NCBI GenBank assembly: GCA_028023455.1 | Contig: JAQFVV010000012.1 | Span: 5,866,499 to 5,930,498, forward strand | Direction: 5' to 3' | From: Epiperipatus broadwayi | Lineage: Eukaryota; Onychophora; Udeonychophora; Euonychophora; Peripatidae | Length of the DNA stretch: 64,000 nucleotides | In this document: positions 1 to 11,797 of the stretch, one piece after another | Layout of the letters: each line of letters begins with the position of its first letter | How positions within the stretch are numbered: the first letter of the stretch is position 1 | Translations under genes and position numbers: made by a program | The notes under the pieces: generated by a model | What the model was told of the DNA's origin: nothing | Database searches by the model: none | Seen by the model: only the letters and a program-made list of their open reading frames with translations

Positions 1-401
1 GACGAATTATAAATTATTTTAATAAAATAGTGCTAAAAAAAATTATTTTAGAAAAATAGTTAAGATTTTAGCAAGAATTATTTATTTATTGCAAAGTGGG
101 AAGAAATCATGATGTCGGCAAATCTTTTTTTTTTGGTTGGCGATTGACGTTCCTTTTAATTTCAGCCGCTATCAAATATTTTTCAAATTATAAATCAAAA
201 TTTATTTTTGAAAAAACTTTCATTCACTTTCATAATCTGACAAATTATTAATATACATTTTACAAACAAAACTAAAGTGAATATAATATTAAAAGGTGAA
301 TATATTTTGACAATTGACTTTGTCTTCAGTTTGTGAATTGGCCAATTAAAAGTTTTGATTTTTACCTCACATGGCCAATAATATAATCGATGGTTAAAAG
401 G
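1..401. mobile_element. piggyBac-like non-autonomous element, truncated by window start
   Basis: This is the terminal part of a dispersed repeat that also occurs at 46,095-47,070 and 51,900-52,646. Shared landmarks are the block around 305-355 (TTTGTCTTCAGTTTGTGA, then GGCCAATTAAAAG) and the end GGTTAAAAGG followed by TTAA at 402-405. The 51.9-kb copy has the same blocks and ends in AAGGG followed by TTAA. TTAA targets with CCC-type termini are typical of piggyBac transposons. No transposase is seen. The other end lies outside the window. Confidence 0.6.
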
Positions 402-639
402 TTAAAAGATACTTTAAATTCTTCTCTTATTTTTATTATTTTCAAAGATGTCAACTTTTCTACTCAAAAATAAATATTATAGCCTATAATTTTTTAACGA
501 ATTTATGTTGCAGAACTAAGCTTTTTCTATTTATTTGTGCAAACTTTTATTTTTTCATGTAAACTCAAACTACTTATAATTTCACAAAAAAAAACAACAA
601 TAAATATTATAAACAATTCCAGGAATAATGTTTCTATAT

Positions 640-714
640 TCTCTCTCTGTCTCCCTCTTTCTCTCCCCCTCCCCTCTCCCTCTCTTTCTCCTCCGCCCCC
701 CCTCTCTCTCTCTA
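640..714. repeat. Polypyrimidine (CT/C-rich) low-complexity tract
   Basis: Almost pure C/T over about 75 bases on the plus strand, including runs of CTCTCT and C5-C6. It sits in otherwise AT-rich DNA. Apparent open frames over it on both strands are simple-sequence artefacts (Pro/Ser/Leu on one strand, Gly/Glu/Arg on the other). Confidence 0.85.
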
Positions 715-999
715 TAGTATTCAACAAATTATATTCAATTATATCATTCTTCTATACTATTTTCTTATTACCAAATATATTATGATTTCTTCTTACAAAT
801 TTATAAAAAGACAATTTAGAGGATAAAGAAATGAAGTCATTTTTTATATCTCTTTTTTAAAATATTTTTATTACTATTATAGTTTTTATTAAATAAAATA
901 CCCCAAATAAATTAATCAAAATAATCTATACTGATGTAATCTTTATCAAATTCTTTTATATATATATAAAACTATTGTTTTAGAATGATTTGATTTTCA

Positions 1000-1500
1000 T
1001 TTCTATCTAAGTTTTTTTAAAGCTTCTCTCTCTGTCAGGATGATAATTATTAGTTTTAATAATAGATCTTAAAATCTTATTCTTTACATAAGAAATAAAC
1101 AAACTATTATGGTTAAATCTCTTATCACTAATAAATCCAAGAATTTTATGTAACCAAATCCAATACTCTTTCTTTTGAAATATATTTTGTAGAAAAATTA
1201 AAATTATTTAATTTATTCAACACTCTTCTAATTTAACCTTTTTTACTACAAATAAACAATTTGAAATATTTGCATTTATTATTGATAATAATTTCTTCCA
1301 AATAATTAATATAAACATAAATAAAAAGAAATATTATAAGCTATTTTTCAACTTTCTCTAATTTTGTAAAACTTATCACTTTATGTAAAATACAAATAAT
1401 TTTTCAATAACAAAGGCAATTGTTTTACAATTTTAATCTTTTCAACAAACAAAATTCATTCTTAGGTAGCCATAAATATCTTATCTAAAGACAATTAAAA
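1000..1500 (-). pseudogene. Possible fossil LINE reverse transcriptase (thumb region)
   Basis: Read on the minus strand in broken frames, this region gives a pattern like the end of a LINE RT domain: a 'LNKLNNFN' helix, then KERVLDLV, then ILGFISDKRFNHNSLF and YVKNKILRSII. In LINE RTs the equivalent is 'Lnkl.nWn...Kt...YLG..ld..l....HI..v..K...i'. Stops and frameshifts are frequent, no FADD box is recognisable, and the clade cannot be named. The call rests on residue pattern only and could be chance in AT-rich DNA. Confidence 0.35.
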
Positions 1501-2513
1501 CAAGAACATTATGTCTTCTGGCATATAGTATTAAGTTACTGTCATAAATAATATGAATATTAATTTTTAGATAACAATTGTTAGTATAGTGAAAGGCTCC
1601 AAAGGCAAATTTTTTAATTTTAAATTAATACTTTTTAAAAGTCTATGTTATCATAAAAATTATTTATGTTTTATTGTGCTAAAATAGTTGATTCAGAGAC
1701 AGATATACTATAAACTAATCTTGACTGAGATTAAAATAACTATTGAAGTCGATCTGTTATGTGGATGTTTGAATATAGTTTCTGTTCAATATGATTATTT
1801 TTATTATTATTATTTTAACTTATTTCAAAATCAACTAAAGATTATACATGTATTCTTTGTTAAATAGTTTTTATTCTATATTTTCTTTAATCTTATTCAA
1901 AGATATATTTTTTAAAAAATTGTTCATTATTGTTTCAGCAGTTGAAAATGTTATTAATGTGATTTCAAGTAATTACTTAGACTTGTGCGTGTTTGTTAAA
2001 ATTTCTTATCAATACTAACTTGAAAAAAATAAATGTTCATGTATGAACGATTGAATGAAATTGTTACTCTTCATCTGTTTTATTGATTGAACATCATTTG
2101 ATGTTTTTAATAAATTGTTTATAAAAATAAAACAGAATGGTAAGATGCATTGACAAAAGAAATATCATAAGTCTATAGAAATGATGCTTATTATGTATCT
2201 TTTTTCATCAATAAAAAATAGTCTCTGCTATTTACATGCAATATTTGCTAAGTTTTATCATCTAGTCTTCAAACTATAGTAATTAAAATGATCAACTAAT
2301 ATCCCTTTGCTTGGGTTTATATGAGAGCTTGTTTATTATTAATCTCTTATTGCAATTCATCTGATCACAACATAAACAAATACAATTTTAAAAAAAAAAA
2401 CAATTGAGATAATGCATATATACTTTCTGTGGAAAATAGCTATCAGTCATTATAAATAACTGAAACATTTTTTTAAGAATTAATATCATGATGAGAAAAA
2501 TGAATAAAACCAA

Positions 2514-2640
2514 GCATTGGTGGCCAAGTGGTCAGCACAGTTGCCTTACAAGCCGTTGTTCCAGGTTCGCTTCCGGCCGATGCTTTGACACATGAAAAAA
2601 AATGTTTAACATTTTCAGCTCTCATATGTAAGCTACTATA
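2514..2640 (+). mobile_element. tRNA-headed SINE (copy 1)
   Basis: A tRNA-like head spans 2514-2583. The first seven bases GCATTGG pair with the last seven CCGATGC with one wobble. An A-box-like TGGCCAAGTGG lies at 2521-2531 and a B-box GGTTCGCTTCC at 2564-2574. The anticodon and T stems are imperfect, so this is not a working tRNA. It is followed by TTTGACACATG and an A-rich stretch. The tail matches the minus-strand SINE at 22,531-22,645 (GCCGATGCTATGACATAT), so the two belong to one family. Pol III transcription is inferred from the boxes. Confidence 0.6.
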
Positions 2641-3014
2641 TTAAAAATCTTTAATTAATATTTTTAATTGCAAAAATAAAAAATCATGCTCAGGAATCAG
2701 GTTCATCCCACTAGAAATATTATTTCCTTTAAAAACAAATTATACAAATATATAAAATATACATATAATACTCATTAAAATCTTATTTAAAACTATTTTT
2801 GGTTTTTATTTTATTACAGAAGACAATATCTTTATGCTTTCGAATATTTTTCACATGCTATTAATTATGTAAATTGAAAGAAGAAATAAAAATAATAACT
2901 CTGAAGAAGGCTTCTATGTAGTTGTCACTATAAGATAACTGAATTGAACAAAAAATTGCAAAGAGTGTAAAGAGTAAAGGTTCGTAATGATTTATTTATG
3001 CATATTATTATGAG

Positions 3015-3489
3015 TTGTTATTATGTTTTGGATTTGTAGATTATGAAAAGGCATTTGTTTCTATAAACATTTCTTCAGTGATTAAAGCATTGGATCATCA
3101 AGGTATAGATCCAGGATATTGTCATATTTTAAAGAATATTTATAAAAATGCAACAGCAACAATTAGATTGCATAATGATACTGGGAAAGTCAACATTGAG
3201 AAAGGTGTATGACAAGGTGACTCCATATCTCCAAAACTTTTTACAGCAGTGCTGCAAGAAGTATTTTGTGGATTAAAATGGGAAACTAAAGGAGTGAAAG
3301 TAAATGGAGATTATTTAAGTCATTTAGATTTCACAGATGATGTAGTTGTTTTTGCAAATAAGTCTTCAGAGCTGCAGGAAATGTTGCAGGAGTCATCAGA
3401 TGAAAGTAGGAACGTAGGACTAAAGATAAATGTTAAAAAGACTAAAGTAATGTTTAATTGATTTGCTCAAAATATGAAAATAAAGATTG
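3015..3489 (+). pseudogene. RTE reverse transcriptase fragment (palm)
   Basis: Palm-domain fragment of the RTE reverse transcriptase. Visible motifs are FVDYEKAF (first catalytic Asp region, with the later Asp changed so it reads VSI rather than DSI), then GV followed by an in-frame TGA at 3210-3212 where intact copies read RQGDSISPKL, then LDFTDDVVVFA, where the usual FADD box has Ala changed to Thr. It ends at FN before another TGA (3459-3461), then the transposon insertion. It cannot encode a working enzyme. Confidence 0.85.
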
Positions 3490-4120
3490 GGTACTCATCT
3501 TTTAGTTAAAGATGCCACTCTATGGTGCGGTTTTCGTGCCAAAACACATAAAAATGCTGATTCCGCGGCCGACACGTTCGAACCCGCATTTTCTATAATA
3601 CAACTTTTTTGTTGTGCTACAGAATGCAGGCCACTATGTCATATCGCAGTACAGCATATATGTCACATAGCAGCAAATACATTTTCCGAATTCACACAAT
3701 TTATAAAATAATAGCGGCTTGATGAGAGAGTTTGTATTTGAATTGTATTGAAATGTTGTTTTCATTGGATTTCTTTTTATTTTAAACTATTGAAATGTTC
3801 AGATTTTTTAAAACAATAATTATAAGATTTTTTACAACATACTGTATTGAACTTTTATTTGGGAAAATGTTAAATATCACCATCTGTATATTTTTGAAGT
3901 TAAAAAAGAGCGGTACAAAAAAAATATCCAGTAAGAAAAGTCCAAATATACAGGTTTTTTTGTAAATTTAATAAAAAGCAAATATTATAAACATGTTTAA
4001 TAAGTAAAGAAGACATTTGTATGTGTTTGTTGTTGTTTAAAAAAATTTGAGTTTCTTTCTTCTGTCCAAGTACGGTTACGATTTTGAATTTTTTTATTTT
4101 AGCATTACAAACAAACAGAA

Positions 4121-4202
4121 CACTAACCCTAAAACTAACCCTAAACCTAACCCTAAAACTAACCCTAAACCTAAACCCTAAAACTAACACTAAATCTAAC
4201 CG
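4121..4202. repeat. Telomere-like CCCTAA-type array inside the TIR transposon
   Basis: Degenerate array of CTAACCCTAAAA and CTAACCCTAAAC units, i.e. variants of CCCTAA, the complement of the common animal telomere repeat TTAGGG. It lies within the transposon body at an interstitial position, so it is not a chromosome end here. Confidence 0.8.
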
Positions 4203-4251
4203 TAACAACTTTTACTTTTATTACGATTATTATTTTTTAGTTAAACAACAA

Positions 4252-4375
4252 CAAAAAAAGTCGTAACACAAGTAAAAAAATATCTGATAGAAAATTGATA
4301 AAAAAAAAAGCCGTAACACAAGTAAAAAAATATCCGATAGAAAATTGATTAAAAAAAGCCGTAACACAATTTAAA
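4252..4375. repeat. Short tandem repeat (~50-bp unit, about 2.5 copies)
   Basis: Units beginning with CCGTAACACAAGTAAAAAAA, continuing TATCTGATAGAAAATTGAT or TATCCGATAGAAAATTGAT, repeat twice, followed by a partial third (GCCGTAACACAA). All lie inside the 3490-4629 transposon and follow the CCCTAA array. Confidence 0.8.
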
Positions 4376-4637
4376 AAGTATACAATATAAAAAACATGAA
4401 TCAAATTGTAATTTGTTGATTTTATTTTACATTTATTATTATCATTTAAATTGTATACATTAATAAAAAATATTTAAAAAAGATGATTTTGTTTTGTTTT
4501 TTTTATTTTTGCATCACAAAAAAGCACAGAAAAATTATTAAAGTCAACAGCCCGTGAATGTTCATATTTTATAGTTTTAGCATGAAAATGGCACCATCCA
4601 ACGGCATCTTTAGCTATAAGACAAGCACCAAAGATTG

Positions 4638-5239
4638 ATTATGATGAATTAGAAAAAGTTCATGGTTACAAATACCTTGGTCAGATTATTAATACAGCTG
4701 GAAACATAATGGAGGAAATTAATCATAGAATTAAACTTGGTTGGAGTGCTTTTGGTAGAAATAACTTGATACTAAAGGGAAATATGCCTATGTGTTTGAA
4801 AAGGAAGGTTTTTAACAAATGTGTTTTACCAGTTCTTACTTATGGATCTGAGACTTGGACACTCAATAGAAGAGCAATACAGAGACTTCAGACCACTCAA
4901 AAAAGTATGGAGAGATGTATGTTGGGATTAACAAGAAGAGATCGAAAACGCAATGTATGGGTAAGAGAACAAACAGGTGTTACTGACCTCATTGAAAAAA
5001 TTAAAAGATTGAAGTGGAGTTGGGCTGGACATATTGCTAGAAGAGATGATAATAGATGGACAATTGAAATTTTAAACTGGATTCCAAGAGATTGTAAAAG
5101 ACCCAGAAAGAGACCACATGTGAGATGGATGGATGAATTAAGAAAGTGTGCAGGGGTAATGTGGAGAAGAGAAGCTAAAGATCGGAAATGGATTAAACTT
5201 GGAGAGACCTTCATCCTGCAGTGGATTGATAATGGTTGA
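4638..5239 (+). pseudogene. RTE ORF C-terminal region
   Basis: The 176-residue open frame at 4709-5239 is the conserved C-terminal region of the RTE protein, beginning with YKYLG-like sequence upstream and running through LTYGSETWTL, the HIARRDDNRW block, a basic RPRKRPHVRW block and a terminal ILQWIDNG. Its function (thumb and downstream nucleic-acid contact) is known only by family. It is in frame throughout but detached from a functional palm, so it is a fossil. The opposite-strand frame at 4897-5265 is a shadow. Confidence 0.85.
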
Positions 5240-5265
5240 TAATGATGATGATTATTAAGTCTCAA

Positions 5266-7600
5266 GAAATATCACATGATCACCATTTTTCAAGAAATAG
5301 TTTGATTCCAAATACTTTTTTTTTCTTTTGTTAATAAAATGAAAATAAATATAGTCCATTGTGCTATTTTGTACCTAAATAAATGACACTTAAATAGGTT
5401 ATTTAAAACATTTATTATTTCAATACAAAATACTATGTTTTGCAACACCCACCAGTGTGTGTATATATATATCTAAAGAATACACATCGCCACAATGCTA
5501 AATTATACCTATGATGCAAACAATAAGTTTGAATTAATATTAATTCAGACTTTGTCTCACAGGGGTGATTGGTATTCTTTATAGTATTTGAAATTCAGTT
5601 AGCTTTTGTAACTGATTCTATTTATTAATATATATATCATATCACAGAACATTATTCTTTTAATACGTTACTCAGAATTATTTGTAAGTAGACTCATAAT
5701 GAATCAATTTAATGAACTTGCAAATACAATTTTACTTTTCATTTATCAATATCCATTCAATCAGTATGATAAAAGAAGAATTCCTCTTCTATCTGCCCAC
5801 CGACTGTATGTATATCTCAAAAAACTGAATCTTGTAATTAGCGGTGATCTTAGTTCATAAATTAATCAAGCCAGTTTAACCTTTCATATATTATTTTAAA
5901 TTAAATATTACTAATTTTAACAGCACGTAAATAACTTTTACTACTGATTGAATATGAAATGTTTAGAATTATAATCATATTAGAATATTTTTGCTTTAAT
6001 ATGTTTGTGTAATCCTAAACGTTACATATTTCAACTACTAAAAGTTATTTACATGTTGTTGAAATTAGTAATATATATATACGAATATCAATAATAGAGT
6101 ATTATATATTGTGATATCTTGATTTTTTTTAATTACATTTAGAAATATGTTTGCATTGTAATAAATGGAAATATTACACTACTATTAAATATTTATATAT
6201 CCATATTGAGAAATTTAGAAGTATTAAAACATGACATGATCATATATATTTTTTATAAAATAAGCTTTATTAATGGCAAATTATATGCAAGTATTAACAT
6301 ATATACAGGAGGAAAAAAATAATTTACATGATGTATAATATATAACCTATTGAAAACATGATCATTAAGACTAGTGTTTGAGGGCAAATGAAAATTATTC
6401 AGTTTTATTGTAGGTGAATGTGCAATTTATATGCTTCACATTATTCTAAAATAACATACAACTAAAAAAAATATTCTGCCAAATTTTATTCATTTTACTT
6501 CTAGATAAATATTTTAGAGCATACAAATATTTATTATATCACTCTCCATTATTTTTTTAGGAACACTTTTTTGTTGCCAAAAATTATAGAGCAGTGAGCA
6601 AACTACATAGTTCTGAGAGTAAGAAATAATCACTGTGGCACTATAAGGATGAAACATTTTAATATTTTTCTTAAGCAATTGTTTAAGATTAATTATACAC
6701 TTGTGAAATACAAAGTGTCATCAAGATGAGAAGTATTGATAGATTTTAAAAATATGTATTATATCTTCTGGATGAATATGATTCAAGACACATGTGGAAT
6801 CCAAATTCAATTTAAATTGGTAAATGAGAAAGATTTTGGTATGAATTGCACCAATTAATAAGTTAAACAAAAAATTTCAACCATGATTGAGAACACACTT
6901 ATTTTGGAATCTGGTTAAAGTCATAGCATTTGTCATGGTTGACCATCGATGTTGATTAGGATATTTTTTTTTTCAAATCTTTGAATGGAACATAAACTAA
7001 AGATTTGATCTACATGCTCAATAGCATTATCATAATCAGTAAATAAGAAATGTCTTGCAATGTTATAGGTAAAAGAATGGCTTTTAGGAATGGACTAACT
7101 GAGGTTTCAATGTATATTTTAGTGCTGATATAAGAAACAAATTCATGAGAACATATTAGAATAAAACCCACTTTATAAATAGGGAAACAAGCAGTTGTAA
7201 TTCAGTGATGTGGTGATGATCCTCAGATGTATGATTTTATTGTACACATGAGATTCTTAATAATAATTTTGAAAAGATACCTACATGAACTACTGAAGGC
7301 AAGTATACCACTCGGAATCATATTAGCAGGACAATATTTTCTTATGTTTACACAAGCTATATGGAAAAAATTGCTACTGTTTTAAGACTGAAAGTGATGA
7401 TACATTTTTTTTATTTCATTAATAATTATTAATAATATAGATTTGTGTAAATATATATTTTTTCATAACCACTTATATCATACATGTTTACACATGATCA
7501 TACATAATATAAAATATATTAATTATGATGCATAGATATTTGCACACAATATGTGATAGTAAAAAGATGACTGGATGTGAAATAAACCCAAGACTTTATT
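5266..7600. other. AT-rich sequence without recognised genes
   Basis: No coding signal or repeat I can name. Contains short (TA)n runs near 5461-5475 and 5625-5640 and frequent A/T runs. Probably decayed repeats. Confidence 0.5.
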
Positions 7601-7619
7601 TATATTTTGTTTTTATTGT

Positions 7620-8170
7620 TGATTATTCAAAATAATCTTTTTGCAATTGAATACACCACTGGAAATTATTATAGAACTGTTTAAAGCAGTTCATAAAATC
7701 CTTCAATGGAATTGTCTGTAAAAACTTTAATACAAGCTTTTGGATATTTTGAATTAGAAAAATGTAGCAATAATGTTTTTTAATCCCAAAAATTGTATAT
7801 ATTCTCGTCATTAAGCCAATGCATTGTCTAGAAAAAATAACCAAGAGCCTCTCTCGTATTATTTAGATTGATTATCACAATTTTGGTCCACAAATGGTTC
7901 AGTAATTCCAAATATTCAAATAGTGGTTAGCTTCATAATTTGATTTTCAGAAATGCATTTGTGAAAAATAATGCCTTTGGAATTAAAGAATTCAGTAAAC
8001 AACATTTTGATTGGGCACTTTTGTGTCTTCTGGAAATTCATTCGCACACTAACATTTATTTTATGGCTCATATTGAAAGTGCCACAACTCATTTAGGATC
8101 CGTAATTGCAGTTGTTTGGGCATCTCTTTGCTGCTCCACTTTAGCATCTTTCTAATTGATTGTAAACAAG
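7620..8170 (-). pseudogene. Mariner-type transposase relic (C-terminal and N-terminal pieces)
   Basis: On the minus strand, 7623-7844 encodes a piece ending FYNNFQWCIQLQKDYFE. Mariner transposases end with a closely similar 'F..w..RW..CI...GDYFE' block preceded by '..L..IP..DF..CF', which is also seen here as LQTIPLKDFMNCF. Upstream on the same strand (about 7980-8160) a broken frame reads ANEFPEDTKVPNQNVVY, resembling the N-terminal helix-turn-helix segment ('FP....PN..TV..IV.KF') of mariner/DUF4817 proteins. The DDE catalytic core between them is missing. This is an internally deleted, stop-ridden fossil; the C-terminal match is the stronger one. Confidence 0.5.
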
Positions 8171-9650
8171 TGAAATTCAAAGTGCATTCATACCTTTCAC
8201 TTTTTCAATTTTTTTTTAATATGATAAATACTGTTTTGGAGACTATCAATGACTTCCTGAAGGAAACTGATAGACTCTCAGTGATCAGTTGAAAGAATTT
8301 TAGCAATTTTTCCACTCTATTTTTTTTTCCCACTTATTTTTGATATACTTAGCTATAGATTATCTTCAATATTCTGCCTTTCATTATGAAATCTTGAAAA
8401 TCATTTGAAAATGGTCTTAACATTCATAGCAGTTTTTCCCATTTAAACTCTAATTTATTCTTAGTGCATTGTTTCATTATATATTTTCTACAAGGTTATA
8501 GAACACCTACATTTTATGTCATGATTCAAATATTCTAGCCCCTTAAAATTTGTATAGTGAATAGCTTAATTATATTGCTGCATGTATTAATCAGGAGATG
8601 CTGTTATAGACAGACATTATTATTCTCATAGTTTCTTCTATTAGAATATTTAATATAGAATAACTGGATTGTAATAGAAGAAAATTGTATGAGATTAAAA
8701 TTAATTATATTAAATTAAATATTAAAAAAAACTATGAATGTATATAAAACATTTAATACGATTAACTAATAATTGATCATTTTAACATGAAATAAAATTT
8801 ATTTCTTGCATCTGTGTAAATCTTTATATTTTTTTATGTGTAAGGATATATATATAGGTCTGTGTGTTATAATTAATTTTGTTCATATTATGCACGAATG
8901 TGAGTGCATATAACAAATATGTGACTAAAAAAAAGTTACATATCTACAATAAAGGCTTCTACAGTAAGTAAATTGTATAATAAATAGAATTATTATAATG
9001 ACTGCTAAAGCTTATGGAAATTTTTGTAGAGTTAACATTATCAATTTACTTCACCTACATATTTATTTTTTCCTTTAATAATGAAAAATCCTATACGTAT
9101 ATTTATTACATATATATAATTTTAGCATTGATCTTCAAAAGCAGAGTTAGAAAGCTTATGAAATAATGCTATCAAAAATAAAAATTAAGTGAAAAATTGA
9201 TAAAACAGACAATGATTATAAATGCTATAAAGAATATCATTCGCTGACATAATTTACATGTGCATAATAGGGTTTTAATATATTTGTTTTAAGAAAGGTT
9301 AACTTACCTAATTTAGTTTGTGTATCTCCTTACTGCCATCAAAAAAGAAATAATAAGTTATGAATATGGAATGGTCAAATAATTGATCTGTAGCTCTTTA
9401 TATGTATATATTTTAGACTATTTGTTTATATTTTTTATAAAATGTTTAATTTTTACTATGAAACAGGGAAACAGAATTATATGGCATTAATAAAGAAATA
9501 ATTTCTAAGAAAAACACATCATTGTTTTTAGCAAAGAATTATAATCTGTGAAATTGAAGATTTTTATTGGAGTAAATTTGTTTAGACTTTTTATTTATGT
9601 TTATATTCTTATATCTTCTTCTTTACTTTTTTTGTATTTCCCTTCATATA
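8171..9650. other. AT-rich sequence without recognised genes
   Basis: Only simple A/T runs and short (TA)n; nothing coding or repeated that I can identify. Confidence 0.5.
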
Positions 9651-9654
9651 TTCA

Positions 9655-9891
9655 TATATATTTAAAAATGTTATTATCTCCTTGTATAGTCTTTAATGAT
9701 TTTTGCTTACAGTTTCAACTGTTCTGCAGTTTTCATCAGAACTCTTTATCAGTTTCACTTTTCCACTTTAATAGAGAACTCTGATGAAGACTGCAGGACA
9801 GTTGAAACTGTAAGCAAAATAAAGGAATTATAAAAAAGTTTGCATTAAAGTGTATAAGAGGAGATGATAAAAAAAATTGTAATATATATGT
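9655..9891. repeat. Foldback (hairpin) element, copy 1
   Basis: Inverted arms flank a spacer of roughly 30 bp near 9746-9776. The inner arms are GCTTACAGTTTCAACTGT and its complement ACAGTTGAAACTGTAAGC; the arms extend outward with mismatches to CATATATAT. The right arm carries CTCTGATGAAGACTGC, the same string as in the second hairpin at 10,445-10,690, so the two are one family. Confidence 0.75.
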
Positions 9892-10444
9892 TCTTAAAAG
9901 TATATTTTAGTTTTTATTAAAATTGGTTTGTATTGTAGTATTTGAACCTTAAATATGCAGAGTAATACAATCTTTCATAGATCTTATACTTATTTAAATT
10001 TTGCATTTATACTTTTTTCATTTCAATTATTATGTTACATGATCACTTTAGTCTAGGTTAAGGACCCAGAATGGATTGTTTTCTAAATACATGTGCTTCA
10101 GTATATACTAAAAGAAACAAATTTCTGCCTGCCTATAAAGTTCTAGGTTTTATTGTCATAAAGTGTCAGACTTGGGGTGTAAGATCCTTGGATCAAATCT
10201 AGTTCTGGTATTTCCAGTGCTCAGACTTCTTTAGAACTCCCAAGCAATAAACTCATTCCGTACTTTTTAAATTCATAATAATATTACTATGTTCTCATTT
10301 ACTTTGTTATTAATATTCGTGTATATGGATACTAATAAGAGTAACAAAATGTTACTGAAAATATTTTTGTTATTAATGTGATTTGTTCAGAAGTATATTC
10401 TCTTATTCTTCTCTTTCACTTTCTTTGCATATCTTCTTATAATC

Positions 10445-10690
10445 ATATATATTTCTTATAACACTTCTTTCATATATATATCAATGCAAACAAATTTTCT
10501 TAACCTTCTTTATTTTCCTTACAGTTTCAACTGTCCAGCAGTCTTCATCAGAGCTTTAATTAAGGCAGTGAAGATTAGAGCTCTGATGAAGACTGCTGGA
10601 CAGTTGAAACTGTAAGGAAAATAAAGGTTAAGAAAATTTGTTTGCATTGATATATATATATGAAAGAAGTGTTATAAGAAATATATATAA
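10445..10690. repeat. Foldback (hairpin) element, copy 2, near-perfect arms
   Basis: Two arms of about 110 bp are almost perfect inverted copies, from ATATATTTCTTATAACACTT on the left to its complement on the right, separated by about 23 bp around 10,557-10,580. The inner arm repeats the TTTCAACTGTCCAGCAGTC / GACTGCTGGACAGTTGAAA block of copy 1. Such arm identity in an AT-rich fossil landscape implies recent formation or gene conversion. No protein is encoded. Confidence 0.85.
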
Positions 10691-10699
10691 TGTGATTTG

Positions 10700-11490
10700 T
10701 TATTTGTTGTTAAATAATTCTGTTTGAGAGTTTTTAAAATCAACCCTTCCAATGTATACTTTTTATTTTATTTAAAAAAGTATTTTTTTCAACATTCATG
10801 ATTTTTAATAAAGTAATTTGATTGTGTTTATACAGAAATAAAAATATTTATTGTAATTTTTATATATATGCATAAATCTTTAGAAATAATGCAAAATAAT
10901 TTTTAAAATAATAAAATTTTTAAAATGTTATAAATAAGTAAAAAAAAGTAATAAATATTAATACAACTTTATCACTAAAAAATGTTTATTTGAATAACAA
11001 TAACTATTTGTTATATATTTCTCATTTCAAATTATATAAAAAAAAGTTTAAATTTAAATAAACATATTATTATTTATAATCTTAAATAATAGAAAAACTA
11101 AATCACTTACTTTTTAGTTTATATATATGTCCATTAAAATTTATAGCTATTTCTGCTATTACACAATGGCATTTTTTAAAAAATTAAAAAGATTCCATTT
11201 ATTGCCCAAAACTGTAAGATATATTGATGTTACATGAGAAAATATGTGACCTATAAAAGTCGAAAATAAAAACAAGCATTTTATAAGGGAATAGTTAGCA
11301 ATAACAGAACAACAAGAGCATCACAAAGTCATACATTGGTCACAAAGAAAAAGTTAATGTGCTTTAAAAAAAACTTTAAAGCATTTTTCATATAAAAAAT
11401 ATTTCTGTCCTCACACCCCTGCTGTATTTGATCACAAAGCCTTGGATAAATCTTAACGTACTTCAAATATTAATTATATCCCTTTTTAAA
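10700..11490. other. AT-rich sequence without recognised genes
   Basis: Long A/T runs, no coding signal and no repeat I can name. Confidence 0.5.
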
Positions 11491-11502
11491 TTATTATTGA
11501 AA

Positions 11503-11594
11503 GAACTTGCTAATTATCCACCAAGTTTGTAAAAGGCTATAAACTTGATAGATAATTGGCAAGTTCTATCAAGTTTGTAAAAGGCTAGATCACT
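11503..11594. repeat. Small hairpin with duplicated stem-side segment
   Basis: AGAACTTGCTAATTATC on the left pairs with GATAATTGGCAAGTTCT on the right. The segment CAAGTTTGTAAAAGGCTA occurs twice, once in the loop and once just outside the right arm, suggesting local duplication. Confidence 0.65.
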
Positions 11595-11797
11595 AGATGG
11601 CGTTTACTAGCAATATAATGTTCCTTTCAGATTCCCTATATTTGATGGATTTAAATAAGAAGAAAGGTTTTACTGTATTATTTTGAAACCAAACTGAAGG
11701 TAAGTTCTTCACCTTTAAGTGTTGTTATAAAAATGAAAAAAACTTTTAGTTTTCTAACAGCAGTAATGATTTTACTGACATTGTTGTGAAAACAAAG

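Larger units (their letters stand above)
3490..4629. mobile_element. Non-autonomous TIR DNA transposon with 8-bp TSD (Merlin-like?)
   Basis: A 1140-bp insertion in the RTE copy. The perfect 8-bp direct repeat AAAGATTG lies at 3482-3489 and 4630-4637, and joining the flanks restores the RTE sequence seen in other copies. Terminal inverted repeats of about 56 bp are clear: the left end starts GGTACTCATCTTTTAGTTAA, the reverse-complemented right end GGTGCTTGTCTTATAGCTAA, and the match continues through AAAGATGCC, TGGTGC and GC(C/T)AAAAC. No transposase is present. An 8-bp TSD with GG termini would suit Merlin; hAT is less likely because the ends are not CAG-type. Family assignment is inference. 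Confidence 0.85.
3008..5250 (+). mobile_element. RTE-type LINE, 5'-truncated, split by a DNA transposon
   Basis: The copy begins inside the reverse transcriptase (LCFGFVDYEKAF) at about 3008, runs to 3489, is interrupted by a TIR element at 3490-4629, and resumes at 4638 to the 3' end near 5240, where it finishes in ATAATGATGATGATTATTA. It is homologous to the longer minus-strand copies at 33.4-36.6 and 42.7-46.0 kb. RTE elements commonly end in short simple repeats rather than poly(A), and the (ATG)n tail agrees. The truncated 5' end is the usual result of incomplete target-primed reverse transcription. Confidence 0.85.

Noticed and set aside
537-785. Small protein genes over the CT-rich tract, both strands
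   Set aside because: Simple-sequence translation (Pro/Leu/Ser, or Gly/Glu/Arg); no protein-like pattern.
2514-2583. Functional tRNA gene
   Set aside because: Acceptor stem pairs, but D, anticodon and T arms are mispaired, and the following sequence is shared with another SINE copy.
4121-4202. True telomere or chromosome end
   Set aside because: Short, degenerate array inside a TSD-bounded transposon with ordinary sequence on both sides.
9781-9815. Possible hammerhead ribozyme in the foldback elements (also 10,583-10,615)
   Set aside because: CTGATGA, a stem II and GAAAC are present, but an extra A follows CTGATGA and stem I forms only about two pairs on either reading, so I do not annotate it as a ribozyme.
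10165-10215. Third SINE-like head (GGATCAAATCTAG B-box-like)
   Set aside because: No acceptable A-box or acceptor pairing and no shared body with the other SINEs. Similar weak B-boxes near 27,704 and 36,662 were also dropped.
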